Source of the DNA: Rusavskia elegans
Lineage: Eukaryota > Ascomycota > Lecanoromycetes > Teloschistales > Teloschistaceae
DNA: 64,000 nt
Assembly (NCBI GenBank): GCA_011316305.1
Contig: SAUG01000060.1
Location: 62,001-126,000, forward strand
Reading direction: 5' to 3'
Shown here: positions 35,590-47,220 of the stretch, one piece after another
How the letters are laid out: the number at the start of each line of letters is the position of its first letter
Numbering within the stretch: the stretch's first letter is position 1
Translations under genes and position numbers: made by a program
The notes under the pieces: model-generated
The model's input: only the letters and a program-made list of their open reading frames with translations
Database searches by the model: none
Told to the model about the DNA's origin: nothing

Positions 35590-36120
35590 TCCTTTAATAT
35601 TAAAAAATTCAATATTTTATCTATATATACGATTACGAAAATATTAAAATAGTAATATAATATTTTATTAATTACACGCTATAAAGTTACGGGCGCGTTT
35701 ATTAATCCGAAAGATATTACTAAATATTTAAGTATTCTATATTTTATTCTAAAAGCTATTTTCTATTTATTTTCTTTTTTAATTTTTAGGAAATTAAAGG
35801 CGTTTTATAGATCAAATTTTATAAACTACTTAGCTTTCTCTATTCGGGTAATTAAATCTGCGAATAGGAAAAGAGAATATTTATCTTTTTATATTATTTT
35901 ATTAAGCCTTTTATAGTTAATATAGAGCCGGAGATTATTATTTCTCTTCGAAACGAAAATATATAGTTATTCTATTTTTAATTTAGAGATATATATAATC
36001 TCGTATAAAGTTATAATCGATATATTTTCTTAATATTTTTAATTATTTATTATTTAATCTATATTTTGGACTAGCTTTTAGTTATTCCGAACCTATAATA
36101 ATAATTTTATAGTCCTTTTA
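35590..36120 (-). pseudogene. Reverse transcriptase relic of the inner pol-carrying element
   Basis: Minus-strand reading gives LRLYINYKRLNK, then IAFRIKYRILKYLVISFGLI (RT block with FGL), then VYIDK where the YxDD catalytic box is expected. This is the Ty3/gypsy RT pattern. The second catalytic Asp is replaced by Lys and stops are present, so it is inactive. Confidence 0.7.
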
Positions 36121-36555
36121 AATATAAACCGGGTAAAGTAATTCTCTTTCCGATTTTTTTAATATTTTCTAGAATCTTTTAAATAGATAACTTTTTATCT
36201 TTATTTATATTAATATTTAAATAATCTTTAGATTCTATTTCGTTAATTATAGGATATCCAGATAGATATCTCTATATATATTTATAACGTAGAAAATAAT
36301 CTATTTCTTATATCTATTACTTTATATTTAATAGGGTCTAGTTAATATTCGGACTTAGATAGTCTCTATATTATTAATCGTATCTATAAAATAAAATTCT
36401 ATTTCTCTAGTTAAAAGAATATTAGACTTTTTTAAATATTTTCCTATTATAATATTTATAGTAGTTTCTAAATTAATTAGAGTTTTAATAGATTATCCGA
36501 ATAATATTAGTTAGATAAAAATTCGATTTTTATCTATTTTCCGGAATCGTTAAAA

Positions 36556-36965
36556 TATAACGTCTTTATATATTAAAAGGCGTTATATTTAAGTCTAGCT
36601 ATAGCTATACGTATAGTTCGAACTATTAAATAGTAGAAGAATTATAGTATAGATTATCGAAACTAGTCCTATATAAATATAGAAATAAGATTTCGATATT
36701 ACGAAGCGTTATTATTATATAGATAATTATAAATAAGAAATAGGGCGATATTTAATATTTATATTAATAATAATTATAAGAAACTATCTAATAGAAATAA
36801 TAAACGATCTATATAGATAAAAATAGCCGCTATAGCCGAAGGTAGCTGTAAATACTTAGTACCGGCTTATAAAAGCGGCCTTTACGGCTAGCGCGGCCCT
36901 ACGCTAATTAATCCCTCGTCTAGCTAATCTAGCGCTAGTATTTTTATACAGTCATAGACGTAATA
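36556..36965 (-). repeat. 5' LTR of the inner pol-carrying element
   Basis: Starts TATAACGTCTTTATAT and ends CATAGACGTAATA next to the TSD. Partner of 32,481-32,890. Confidence 0.75.
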
Positions 36966-37193
36966 TATATCTAATTCAAAGCTATTACTTCAAAATATAA
37001 TATTATAAATAGAACTTTTATTAATTTATTAAAAAAATGGATTATATATAATATAAAATAAATATTTATCTAGATAAATCAAAACTTTCAAGATTTTCTA
37101 TTTATTTTATAAATATTTAACGTAGCCGCTTTAATAGTATTAGTTTAAACAATAGATGGAAGTAATAAAACTAATATAATGGCTTCTTAAAAT

Positions 37194-37595
37194 ATAATAT
37201 TTCTATATATTAGAAGGCGTTATATCCGAGCCTAGCTATAGCCGTAAACGTAGTCCGAACTATTAAATAGTAAAAGAATTCTAATATAAATTAACGTATC
37301 TAGTTCTATATAGCTATAAAGATAAGATTATAATATTATATGACGACTTTATTATATAGATAAATTTAAAAGAAAAACGGAGTAAGATTTAGTAATTATC
37401 TAAATAACTTCCGAGAAACTCTATATAATAGATATAAAGAGCTATATATATAATATAAAGGCCGATATATCCGACAAGGTCGATCTATTAAATAGAGACG
37501 ACCCTATAGCTCTAGCGGCCCTAACTAGACTGAGTTATTAGTTCGCTTATATAATTAATAAATTTAAATACTTCAATAAAGTCATAGACGTAACA
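37194..37595 (-). repeat. 5' LTR of the outer gag-carrying element
   Basis: 402 bp, starts TATAATATTTCTATATATT and ends GTCATAGACGTAACA directly before the TSD GATTA. Confidence 0.78.
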
Positions 37596-37732
37596 GATTA
37601 TATATAGACTAATATAGAACTACTATATTATAAGTACTAGATAGTAATAAAACGCTATTTATCGATGTTTTTTATATTCTATTACTCGGAGTTAGATTTC
37701 TATCTAGAAGAAAACTATATTAAAAAAGCTTT

Positions 37733-37886
37733 ATCTGGATTTTAGTTCAGATCTAGCTCCTTCGAGAGTCTTTAATTGAGTTATCGATAAATACCTGAAT
37801 CCAAATAATTGCGTAATCTGAACCATTGGTACCTCTAGTATTAATTCGTGAAAGACAATCAAAAATTCGAATGATTAAATCGTATA
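37733..37886 (+). mobile_element. 5'-truncated SINE copy
   Basis: Matches the last ~155 bp of the SINE (TAGTTCAGATCTAGCTCCTTCG through GCGTAATCTGA to AATCGTATA, interrupted by point changes). The tRNA head is missing, a usual product of incomplete reverse transcription. Confidence 0.68.
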
Positions 37887-38569
37887 AATATATATATATT
37901 AGTTACTTTAATAAAGATAATCTCTAGATAACTAGTAAAAAAGGTAAGTAAACTATAAAAGTTAAAGAACGTAGAGAGATTTATATAATCTTAGTAATTA
38001 TAAAAAATTTCGAAAAAACTACTTTTTCTATTATCGAATCTCTATATTTATTAATCTATTTTGTTTTAAATACCTCTGAGACTCCTATCTAAACTAATAT
38101 TTATACTAATCTTTTTAATAATATTTTAAAAGAACGGATTCTGGAAAAATACGAATATAAACTATAGTATAAATGTTTTAACTACTTTAGTTCTAAAATA
38201 ATAATAAAAGCTAATAAGACTACTATTCTAGTAAAATTCATTCTAATAGCTCGAATTTTTAGTAGAATCTACGACGTCTACGCTAAAGTAGGAATAATAG
38301 ATAGTAGAAACAATTATATTAGCGATCGTAAATCTAAGATTCTATATCTAATTTCTATCGATATCTATAGAGTTTTTCTACTATAATAAAAGGGCTATAA
38401 ATTGTAAATACTTTTTTTTATTATCGATATTTATTGATACTTTAATTAGACTTCATTAATAATAACCAGAGACGAATACTATATAGTTTCAATCTATTAG
38501 AAAAAAGTTATCGAGTTTAAAACCGACGCGAAATTTAAAGCTATTAGTTTAGATAATATTCTAGAATCT
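37887..38569. other. RIP-mutated AT-rich region, nothing recognised
   Basis: No domain, repeat end or gene could be recognised. Confidence 0.4.
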
Positions 38570-38745
38570 TGTTACGTCTATAACTTCATAGGAATATCTT
38601 TACTAGATTGGCTAGTCAAGTATAACTAATCAACGCAGGGTCGCGATAGCCGTCTAGGCCGTTTTTATAGATCGGTACTAAGTATTTATAGCTATTTTCC
38701 GTTATATCGGCTATTCTCTCTATATATATCGCTTTTTATATCGAT
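38570..38745 (+). repeat. LTR fragment (variant A)
   Basis: Starts TGTTACGTCTATAACTTCATAGG like the LTR at 53,816 and follows it through GCCGTTTTTATAG and CGGTACTAAGTATTTATAGC, then diverges near 38,745. No partner LTR nearby. Confidence 0.6.
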
Positions 38746-39330
38746 TAAATTTTATAACTTCTATTATACTATTATTATATCTATTTACGACCTATTTCTC
38801 TTTATTCATTTAAATTCTATTACTATTACTCCTAGTTTTATATTATTTATAAATGTTTTCGTCTTCGACTTTTTTAATAGATTTATTATTATTTGTATAT
38901 TACGTTTAAATAACTTTTTAGATTAAATAGATCTTTGCCTTTCGATTCTATAATATACGCTCGTACTATAATCATTATCTGTCGCTCTTTCGCTATTTAT
39001 TATTTTATCTATATTTTACTTCCCCGGAATTTCTAACAACTAGCTATTTATCTATCGATATATCTATAATTTAGATAGTAGTATCTAGATATAAATCTAC
39101 GTAGAACGTCCTTCTACGTTCTATAGCCACTATAAAGGATATAATTTTTTTAAAAACGAAGATATTAAAGGTTCTAGTAAGTAGACGTTAGTATTAAAAT
39201 CTATTAAATAAATTAGTATTTTCGAATCAGAGGCGAGCCTAATTATATTCTAGATACTCTATTATTTTATCTGTTAACTTGTCTTTTAGCAGTAAATCCT
39301 TTAATTATATTCGTATAATTTACTTAATTT
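38746..39330. other. RIP-mutated AT-rich region, nothing recognised
   Basis: No recognisable gene or repeat boundary. Confidence 0.4.
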
Positions 39331-39836
39331 TGTTTTGATTTTGATACCCGGTAAACTAGTAGTTCGATAAGTAAATCAAGCGTTAGTATACTAGTAACGA
39401 ACATACGGTAGAAGAATTTTTATCTTAGTTTAATTAACGTAAATAACAGTTTTTTATAATTTTAATTTAAATTTATTTAATAATATAACGTATTTTTCTA
39501 TCGATAAATTAACTAACGTAAGAACTTTTATAGATTAATATATTTCGTAGTTATCGCTTTTTTTTCTTTTACTAGTAATATAAGCCTCTCGCAAGTATTA
39601 CGATTTACTAAAATCCTTTACGTATAAATATACTCCCGTATTAGCTATACTTCAGCTAAACTAGACGATAGTATCTTTATCTACAATAACTATATCTACC
39701 CGCGCGGACGTCGACTATCTCGTTATAGTTAGAGTAACCTATCTTAACTTCTACAAAAATCTCTTCTTTATCGCTTTTAAAACGCGTTATCCGACCTCTT
39801 TATTTCCCGTTAACCTAATCGATCGGGTAAAGTTTC

Positions 39837-40245
39837 TATTACGTCCACGACTCCATAGAGGCACGCTGGAAGATTAGCTATATAAGCGAGTCCAATTAAC
39901 TATAGCCGCCTATAGCCGCTATAGCCGATCTCTATATAAAAGCTTTTAACGGACGGCTATCTATCGGTACTATCGGCTATTTTTACTATATATATCGTTC
40001 CTTATTTCTATTAGATAGCTTCTTTGGTTAGTTATTAATATAATTTTAAATACGTCTCTACTATTTTCTATTAATTACTTTCGTAATAAAGATACTTTAT
40101 AATATTATAACTATACTTTGGCGGCTATACGGGATTAGTTATAATAATCTATACTAGGATTCCTTTACTATTTAGTAGTTCGAACTACGCCTACGGCTAT
40201 AGCTAGGCTCGAGTATAACGTTCTTTAATATATAGAGACGTTATA
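39837..40245 (+). repeat. 5' LTR of the complete pol-carrying element
   Basis: Starts TATTACGTCCACG (mutated TGTTACG) and ends GAGACGTTATA. Contains ACTATAGCCGCCTATAGCCGC in U3 and CGGCTATAGCTAGGCTCGAG near the 3' end. Confidence 0.8.
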
Positions 40246-40254
40246 CTTTAATAA

Positions 40255-40570
40255 TTCTGGAAAATAGATAAAAATCGGATTTTTAGCTAGCTAATATTAC
40301 GCGGATAATCTATAGAGGCTTTAGTTAATTTAAAAACTACCCGGAATATTATATTAGAAGAATATATAAAAAGGTTTAATATCCTTTTAACTAGGAGAAC
40401 GGACCTTTATTTTATAGAAACTATTAATAAAATAGGGTTTATTAGGGTTAGATATTAGACTAAACTTCTATAGATATAAAGTAATAGATATAAAGAAAAG
40501 ATAATTTTCGATATTATAAAAATATAAAGAGATATCTATTTAAATATCCTATAGCTTATATTATAGAGTC
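40255..40570 (+). pseudogene. Aspartic protease-like relic at the start of pol
   Basis: Begins about 10 nt after the LTR. A DSG-like triplet context lies near 40,255, and FIETINKIGFIRVRY, then IFDIVKIQRDIYLDIL, resemble the C-terminal half of Ty3-type proteases (IxFDIV...DIILG-PWL). The N-terminal part is uncertain. Confidence 0.4.
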
Positions 40571-40889
40571 TAGAAATCGTTTAGAAAATAATATAAATAA
40601 AGATAGGAAACTACTTATTTAGTATATTTAAAAGGTTAGCCGAAGTAAAAAAGGTATTCGATACCTTTATTTAGAAAAGGTAGACTAGAAAGGAAGTAGC
40701 TACTACGGATAAAATTTTATAACTATTTAAAGAATTCTAGAACGTATTAAAAGAATCGGAAGGAAAGTTATCTTTACCGGTTTAAATTTAGAAAGACTAT
40801 AAAATTATTATTATAGACTTTAATAAACTAAAAACTAGGCCGATTTATAGACTTAATAATAAATAATTAAAAATACTACGATAGTATAT

Positions 40890-41521
40890 TAACTATAACT
40901 TTAAACGGGGATATATATACTATTCTAAATTAAAAATAGAATAACTAGTAATATTTATTCCGAAAAAGAATTAAAATTTTAGGCTTTATATTAATTTTAG
41001 ATAACTTAATATAGTAATATAAAAGGATAAATACTCTCTACCTTTTCTAATAGATTTTAAAAGCAGAATCGGAAGAGCTAAATAGTTTATAAAATTTAAT
41101 TTAAGAGATACGTTTAACTTACTATAGATTAAAAAAAGAAGTAAATAGAAAACTACGTTTAGAACGAAATATAGACTATTTAAATATTTAGTAATACCTT
41201 TCGGATTAATAAATACTTTCGCGACTCTATAAAAAGCAGTTAATAAGATATTATACGACTATTTAGATATCTTTATTATAGTCTATATAGATAACGTATT
41301 AATATTTTTAGAAATAAAGGAAGAATATAACTAATATATTTATTAAATAATATAGAGATTCCGAGAATATAACCTTAAAGTTAAAAAAAAAAGTTAGAAT
41401 TTTTTAAAAAGGAAGTTATATTCCTAGGATATATAATCAGACTAGAAAATATTACTATAAAAACTAATAAACTTTAAATAATTAAAAAATAGCTAGTTTT
41501 AAAAAATAAAAAGGATATATA
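40890..41521 (+). pseudogene. Reverse transcriptase relic (Ty3/gypsy type)
   Basis: Readable blocks are FRLYINFR (40,979), IKFNLRDTFNLL (about 41,090), FRTKYRLFKYLVIPFGL (about 41,165-41,215), YIDNVLIF (about 41,285-41,310; catalytic YIDD changed to YIDN by G-to-A) and FLGYI (about 41,425). Stops are mainly TAG/TAA at expected Q/W codons. Confidence 0.82.
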
Positions 41522-41938
41522 TATACGATTAATCATTCGGATTTTTGATTATCTTTTATAAATTAGTACTAGAGATACTAATCGATTAGATTACGTAATT
41601 ATTTGGACTCGAATCTTTTATCGAAAACTTAATTAAGGACTCCCGAAGGAACTAGATTTGGACTAAAATCTAGAGGGAAACCGTAATCTATTAAACTTTA
41701 ATTAACTTAGTTTAATTCGATCGAACCAGCTATTTTAAACTAAGACGATCTACTATATAAACCTTCTATATAAAAACTCTATATAAAATCGACTTTATTA
41801 ATAGAAAAAATTCAAGTATTAGGGTTAGCCTTCGAGGGATTCGAACCCCCGACCTACCGGATTAACTCCGCTAACTCCGAAGAGCGCTAGATCCGCTGGG
41901 TTTCCCGGTCACGCAGCATTGCCGCTGCGCCACCAGGC
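41522..41938 (-). mobile_element. SINE copy, 417 bp, within the RT/RNase H region
   Basis: Full-length: head end CCACCAGGC at 41,938 (complement of GCCTGGTGG), B box in reverse complement GGGATTCGAACCCCCGACC near 41,840-41,860, tail TATACGATTAATC at 41,522. TSD-like AAGGATATATA (left) and AAGGATATTTA (right). It is GC-rich in the head and among the best-preserved copies. Confidence 0.85.
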
Positions 41939-42049
41939 CAAGGATATTTAAAACTTTTTAGATTTTATAGGATTCTATTAAAATATAATAGAAAGATACG
42001 TAAAAAGGACCGTTCCTTTAATAGATTTCTTATAAAACGAAAAAATATT

Positions 42050-42500
42050 TAAATAGACTCGGATTGAAAATAAAATATTTAAAAAATTTAAATAGAATTT
42101 TAGAAATAAAAAAGTCTTAGCTATATTCGATTTAAATAAATAAATTATACTATATACCGATATATTAGATAGAGCGTTAGATTCCTATATAGTATAAAAA
42201 GACAGACCCTTTAGATATTATTTAAGAATATTTATACTAGCTAAAATTAATTATATAACTATAAATAAAAAAATAGTAGCGATGATCGATAGTTTTATAT
42301 ATTAGAAAATATATATAACCGGAATATCGAAAGAAATAATAGTTTATACTAACTATAAGAATCTTTTATTACTTTTACTCGATAAAGAACTTAACTAGAA
42401 ATAAATAAAATAGTTAAAAGAAATTATTTATTATAATTTCGAAATATAATATATTAAAGGTATATATAATATAGTTATAGATACTTTAAGCCGGAAAATA
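42050..42500 (+). pseudogene. RNase H-like relic of pol
   Basis: Reading after the SINE continues pol: YTDILDRALDSY (DASD-like motif, about 42,155), then YTNYKNLL (about 42,345), and SRKIDY (about 42,490), the usual order for gypsy RNase H and the linker to integrase. Confidence 0.55.
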
Positions 42501-42699
42501 GACTATAAAGCGATAGAAAAAATAAGCAGACCTTTATTAAAAAAAAATAGGAAAGTTTTAGAAAAAATAGAAATATTAAAAAAAATAAACAATATTATTC
42601 GATAAGTTTATAATCTAAAGATTTCTAGTTACTAAAAGATACCAAAAATATTAAAAAGGATTTATAAAAAGACTAATATACTTATTCTAAAGAGATATA

Positions 42700-43290
42700 T
42701 TAAAAAATATATTAAAAAACTATTCTAAATATATATTAGAAAAGAAAAAGAAGTTAGGGACCTATTAGTAAGCTATATTCTATATAAACGCCGGAGTAGC
42801 CCTACTAATAGATAGTAATAGATTTTATTATAGGATTTCTAGAGTCTATCGATTCCTATATATAAATATTATATAATATAATAGTAATAATTATAGATAG
42901 ATTTATAAAGTATATAAGATTTATACTATATAAAATAAATATAATAGTAGAATAACTAATATTCCTGCTATTACGAACTATTTTTTATAAAAATAGTATC
43001 GTAGAAAAAATTATATCGGACCAAAATAAATTTTTTATTTCTAATTTTATAAAGAGATTAATTAAAATAGTAGGAACCGAATAAATAATATTAATATCGT
43101 TTTATCTATAGACTAATAGATAAACTAAAAAAATAAATTAAATATTAGAAATATATCTACGGATATACTATTTTAAAGAAGAAAAAAACTAGATTTAACT
43201 TTTTCCGATAGTATAGAAAGTAATTAATTTATCGTATAACGAAGATATTAGAGTAACCCTAGACGAGCTTTTATATAAAAGAAAGCTAAG
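42700..43290 (+). pseudogene. Integrase relic of pol
   Basis: Motifs in order: DFIIGFLESID (about 42,825), IIIDRFIKYIRF (about 42,890), SDQNKFFISNF (about 43,017), then INQILE and ELLYKRKLR segments. No chromodomain was recognised before the 3' LTR, unlike the element at 1-1,320. Confidence 0.72.
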
Positions 43291-43825
43291 ATAAAAAGTA
43301 ACTATAAAAATAAATAACCCGACAGTATAGATATTTATTAATAAAATAAAGAAAAACTAGGATAAAGCTAAAATAAGAATCTAAATAGCTAAAAAAAGAA
43401 TAAAATAAAGAGTAGATAAATTAAGAAGATATTATAATATCTAAAAAGAAAATAGGATACTTCTATTAATAAAAACCCTAATAGATAAAAAATTAGATAG
43501 ACTATATATTAGAGCTTTTAAAATAGAAGATATTAAAAGAATAACGGTATATTTTAAACTTCTAGTAATAGGAATTTTTCTAAAATTCTATATAGAACTC
43601 TTCAAGAAAGTACCGGAAATAATACTATTAGTAAAAGATTAGTACTATTAGAAAAAAGAGGAATATAAAGTCGAAAAGATTATAGAAGAAAAAAAGAAGA
43701 TAGATAAGTTTCTAATAAAGTAGAAAGGGTTTTCTAATAAAAAAAATACTTAAAAACCTAGAAAATATTTTAAAAAAGCTTAGGAAGCTTTTAGAAGGTT
43801 TAGGAAAATAATATAGAGGGAGCCG

Positions 43826-44251
43826 TATTACGTCTACGATTCTATAGAGGTACGCTAGAGGATTAGCTATATAAGCAAGTCTAATTCACTATAGCCGTTT
43901 ATAGCCGTTTATAGCCGCTATAGCCGACTTCTATATAGAGGCTCTTAGCGGACGGCTACCTATCGGTACTATTAGCTACTCTTACTATATATTAATATAT
44001 CGCTCCTTATTTCTATTAGATAGCTTCTCTCGTTAGTCGTTAATATAATTATTAAATACGTCTCTACTATTCTCTATTAATTATCTTCGTAACGAAGATA
44101 CTTTATAATATCGTAACCGTACCTTTATAGCTACGCGGAATTAGTTATAATAATCTACGCTAGGACTCGCTTACTATTTAGTAGTTCGGACTACGCCTAC
44201 GGCTATAGCTAGGCTCGAGCGTAACGCCCTTTGAAGTATAGGGACGTTACA
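43826..44251 (+). repeat. 3' LTR of the complete pol-carrying element
   Basis: Starts TATTACGTCTACG and ends GGGACGTTACA just before the TSD. It is 17 bp longer than the 5' partner, largely from an extra ATAGCCGTTT repeat in U3. Confidence 0.8.
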
Positions 44252-44690
44252 GTTTCTAGACGTAGTAGCTAGCGTATTAGCTAGCGACTCTATAACTAAC
44301 GACCGTTTTAAAGCTACGCGGGTTAAAAAGTATCTAGATAATTTAGCGGAATATTTAAATATAGGTTATATAGTTAATCTAGCCGAAACGATAACAATTT
44401 ATAATTATTTCGTATTATAGTAGATAGACTTAACGGAAATATTAAATATTTATAATTATTTATATTATCGAAGAAAAACTGGATAGTAGAAAATCAATAA
44501 TCGCGAAGAAAAAAGGAAATAGTTAAATAGAAGTAAATAACTGCGCTATAAACCTTGCCTGACGAATTGCTTTAACTGGTTGTAAAAATTTCGTTATATA
44601 TAAATACAATAATCGTTGCCGTATATAACGATGATAAAATATATATATATAAAAATTCAATATAATTCCAAACAGAAGTTTTCCAAAGAG

Positions 44691-47202
44691 ATATTCGTAC
44701 AATAAACCTAATTATATCTCGTTCGGTAAATAGATTAGTTTTTATAACAAATTATCGGACTAACGAAATATATATTGAATCGGTATATATAAATCGGAGA
44801 TTATTATAGATATATTTGGTTATATCTTTTTTGTTATAATTTCAGACTTGATTTTATATCAAGTTTGGTATTTAGTAACAAAAGCTCTTGATATATACTG
44901 AACCTTCGAAGGTTATTTAATAAGTATTGTTACTTAGTAGTACAAATTACTGATTACCACTGACCAGCCGTTCAGTTATTTAATAGTATTTATAATGATT
45001 TCATTGGTTATATTGATTATAAAAGGTTTTATTATCTATATAGAATTTGAACTCGACGCTTTGATAGCTCGTATTCAATTTATCAGTTATCGCTATATAT
45101 TGCTCTAGTAATCAAAACTGACTTGTTTTCTTTTATCAATATCGATTGATTGATTACCCGTTATATCGCGAGTTTACAAACATTCTAATAAAAGCAAATA
45201 ACCTTTGGAGATACCGAATCCCCAGATAGCTCTATAATATTTCTATAGGTTTTATAATATATACCAACTATCTAATAGTAACTGCGAAAAGATAGCAGTA
45301 TACTATTAAACAATTATAAATTATATCGAAAATACGATAAACCGTTAATATCTATATCTTTTAGATATTTATCTATCAGAACGTCTTCTATAATTTTATA
45401 TATTCCAATCTACTAAAGTATTTATTCGCCTTGTTTCTACTATATTTTCTTTTATTCAGTCTATTCTAATTTGAATTAATATTATTTTATGTTATATCCA
45501 AATAGTTATTAATTTAATTTTGATGTATAGAATATTTCGATAACATTTTTCTATTAAATAGTTTCTAATAATTAAATCTCTATAATATTATATTGTAAAA
45601 GTATACTTTAGATGAAAGAATTATTGATAAAATATTTAATAGCTTCTATTTTCTTTATCGTAAAAATACTAAAATATCTATTAGTTATCTAAATAAAATT
45701 AAAATAAAATCTAGCTTTATCTAAAAATTATATAATATATTTTAACAGTAATATTCTATTAGTATTAACTATTCAGTTCGGTACTAGATATTCGGTACTA
45801 GATATTCAAATAAATAATTTTAAAATATAATTAGTCTTTTTTTATATCTAGTTAAATATGTTTTTTTCAACGTTTTATATCCAATATATTTTAATTTTTA
45901 CTCCGAATATCTATTAAAGCCTTTTATCCTACGCTTTACAGCTGTTAAAATTAACAGAATAATAATAGATTTCTCTATCGGACGCTCGTATCGTCTAGAA
46001 AGCGAAACACTATACCTTAAATTATTTATAATAAAATTTTATAAAAGTTCTCTGTCCGATTATCCGAAATGTCCAGGATTTCTAATAGAGCGATTATATA
46101 TTTTCTTAGTATCTTTATAAAAAATATCTAAAAAGAAAATGAATTTTATCTTTTATTATATTACTATAATCAATCTCTCTATAAAAACTCTTTATTTTAT
46201 TATACTTTCGCCTCTATAAAATATATCTTATTTTATTAGAGCCCGCGCTATTCCATTTTATTTACCAAAATCTTTTTTTTATCTTTACTTTATTAATAGT
46301 AAACGTTTTCGCTGCTATAGATAGAGAAAAATGAATCTAGTAATTACAAACTACGATTCTATCGTATCTATAGAAATATTAAAATAGAGTACCTAATTAA
46401 AGATAATTTATATTAATCTATTTACTAAGTCCACTGTCGCGCGCCGTAATTAAAACTATACGGTCTATTAATAGATTTATTATATTTAATTTTATATATT
46501 TTATTCTATTTCGATCTATCTAATATAACGATTTTTCCATATCTTTTTCGCTTTTTTACTTTTTATAGTCGCTTTACTATACTTCGTATAGAGTCTAATA
46601 TAATTATCGAAGTATTAAAAACAGGCCAAAAAATTAGAAAAAAGATAAAGAAATTGGTTTAGATATTTAACTATATTCTAGACGGTATAGATATTAATAA
46701 CGGCAATTTGATTATTATCTATAATCTTTTCTATTAGTTATCGGACGAAAGTTCTATTATATAGAGTTTTATATCTAAAGTATTACATTTGCAAGTTTAA
46801 TATTAGATTTATTAATAGAATCTATCGTTGGTAACGATATGATATTAATTTAGTCTAATAAATAATATGTATTCTGAAAAAGTATCTGTTATATCTAGTT
46901 TATTCCTCGCTAGCTGGACAGCGTTATAATAATATTTCTATTATATTTATCGTCGTCGCGTTTAATATCTATAAATTATATAGCGCTACTCGACGCTCTC
47001 TATAGTAATATCTAGGTCGTAATAGTAAAATAGGCGTACTTTTTATATACGAAAGTGATAGAATTAAATAATAATTAACGATTATTAACATCGTATATAG
47101 CAGCGTAATATACGTAATATTGAATTTAGATATAATACTTCTGTTATTATAACTTTAGTATTAGAAATACGTCTATTATTTTCCTAGTTAACTATCGTAG
47201 CT
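44691..47202. other. RIP-mutated AT-rich region
   Basis: No gene is seen. 45,020-45,250 is similar to 2,100-2,310 and represents a dispersed repeat. The rest has no recognisable boundary or domain. Confidence 0.4.
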
Positions 47203-47220
47203 TTTTTAGAATATCTTTTA

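Larger units (their letters stand above)
32481..36965 (-). mobile_element. pol-carrying LTR retrotransposon (variant A LTRs) inside the gag-carrying one
   Basis: LTRs 32,481-32,890 and 36,556-36,965 (both 410 bp), flanked by 5-bp TATAC (32,476-32,480) and TATAT (36,966-36,970), identical except for a C-to-T change. Internal sequence read on the minus strand starts at a protease-like segment directly after the 5' LTR, followed by RT and integrase; no gag or zinc knuckle was found. It carries a hAT-1 MITE at 35,090-35,443. Confidence 0.8.
29989..37595 (-). mobile_element. gag-carrying LTR retrotransposon (variant C LTRs), interrupted by a pol-carrying element
   Basis: LTRs at 29,989 to about 30,390 and at 37,194-37,595 are flanked by a perfect 5-bp TSD GATTA (29,984-29,988; 37,596-37,600), proving that the whole block is one insertion. 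Internal sequence (30,391-32,480 plus 36,966-37,193) is homologous to the gag-carrying element at 53,816. No RT or integrase motif was found outside the nested 32,481-36,965 element. All frames are destroyed by RIP. Confidence 0.78.
39837..44251 (+). mobile_element. pol-carrying LTR retrotransposon (variant B LTRs), complete structure
   Basis: 5' LTR 39,837-40,245 and 3' LTR 43,826-44,251, with perfect 5-bp TSD GTTTC (39,832-39,836; 44,252-44,256). Internal 3.6 kb encodes, in order, a protease-like segment beginning right after the LTR, Ty3/gypsy RT, RNase H-like and integrase relics, and a purine-rich AGAGGGAGC just before the 3' LTR. No gag or CCHC zinc knuckle was found. RIP has closed all frames. 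A SINE is inserted at 41,522-41,938. Confidence 0.85.
39331..44690 (+). mobile_element. R1 element split by an LTR retrotransposon
   Basis: 39,331-39,836 matches the first half of the 47,221-48,143 R1 copy and 44,252-44,690 the second half; the LTR element between them has its own TSD. The R1 flanks ATATTCGTATAATTTACTTAA and ATATTCGTACAATAAACCTAA look like a long, diverged TSD of about 20 bp. R1 must predate the LTR insertion. Confidence 0.72.
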
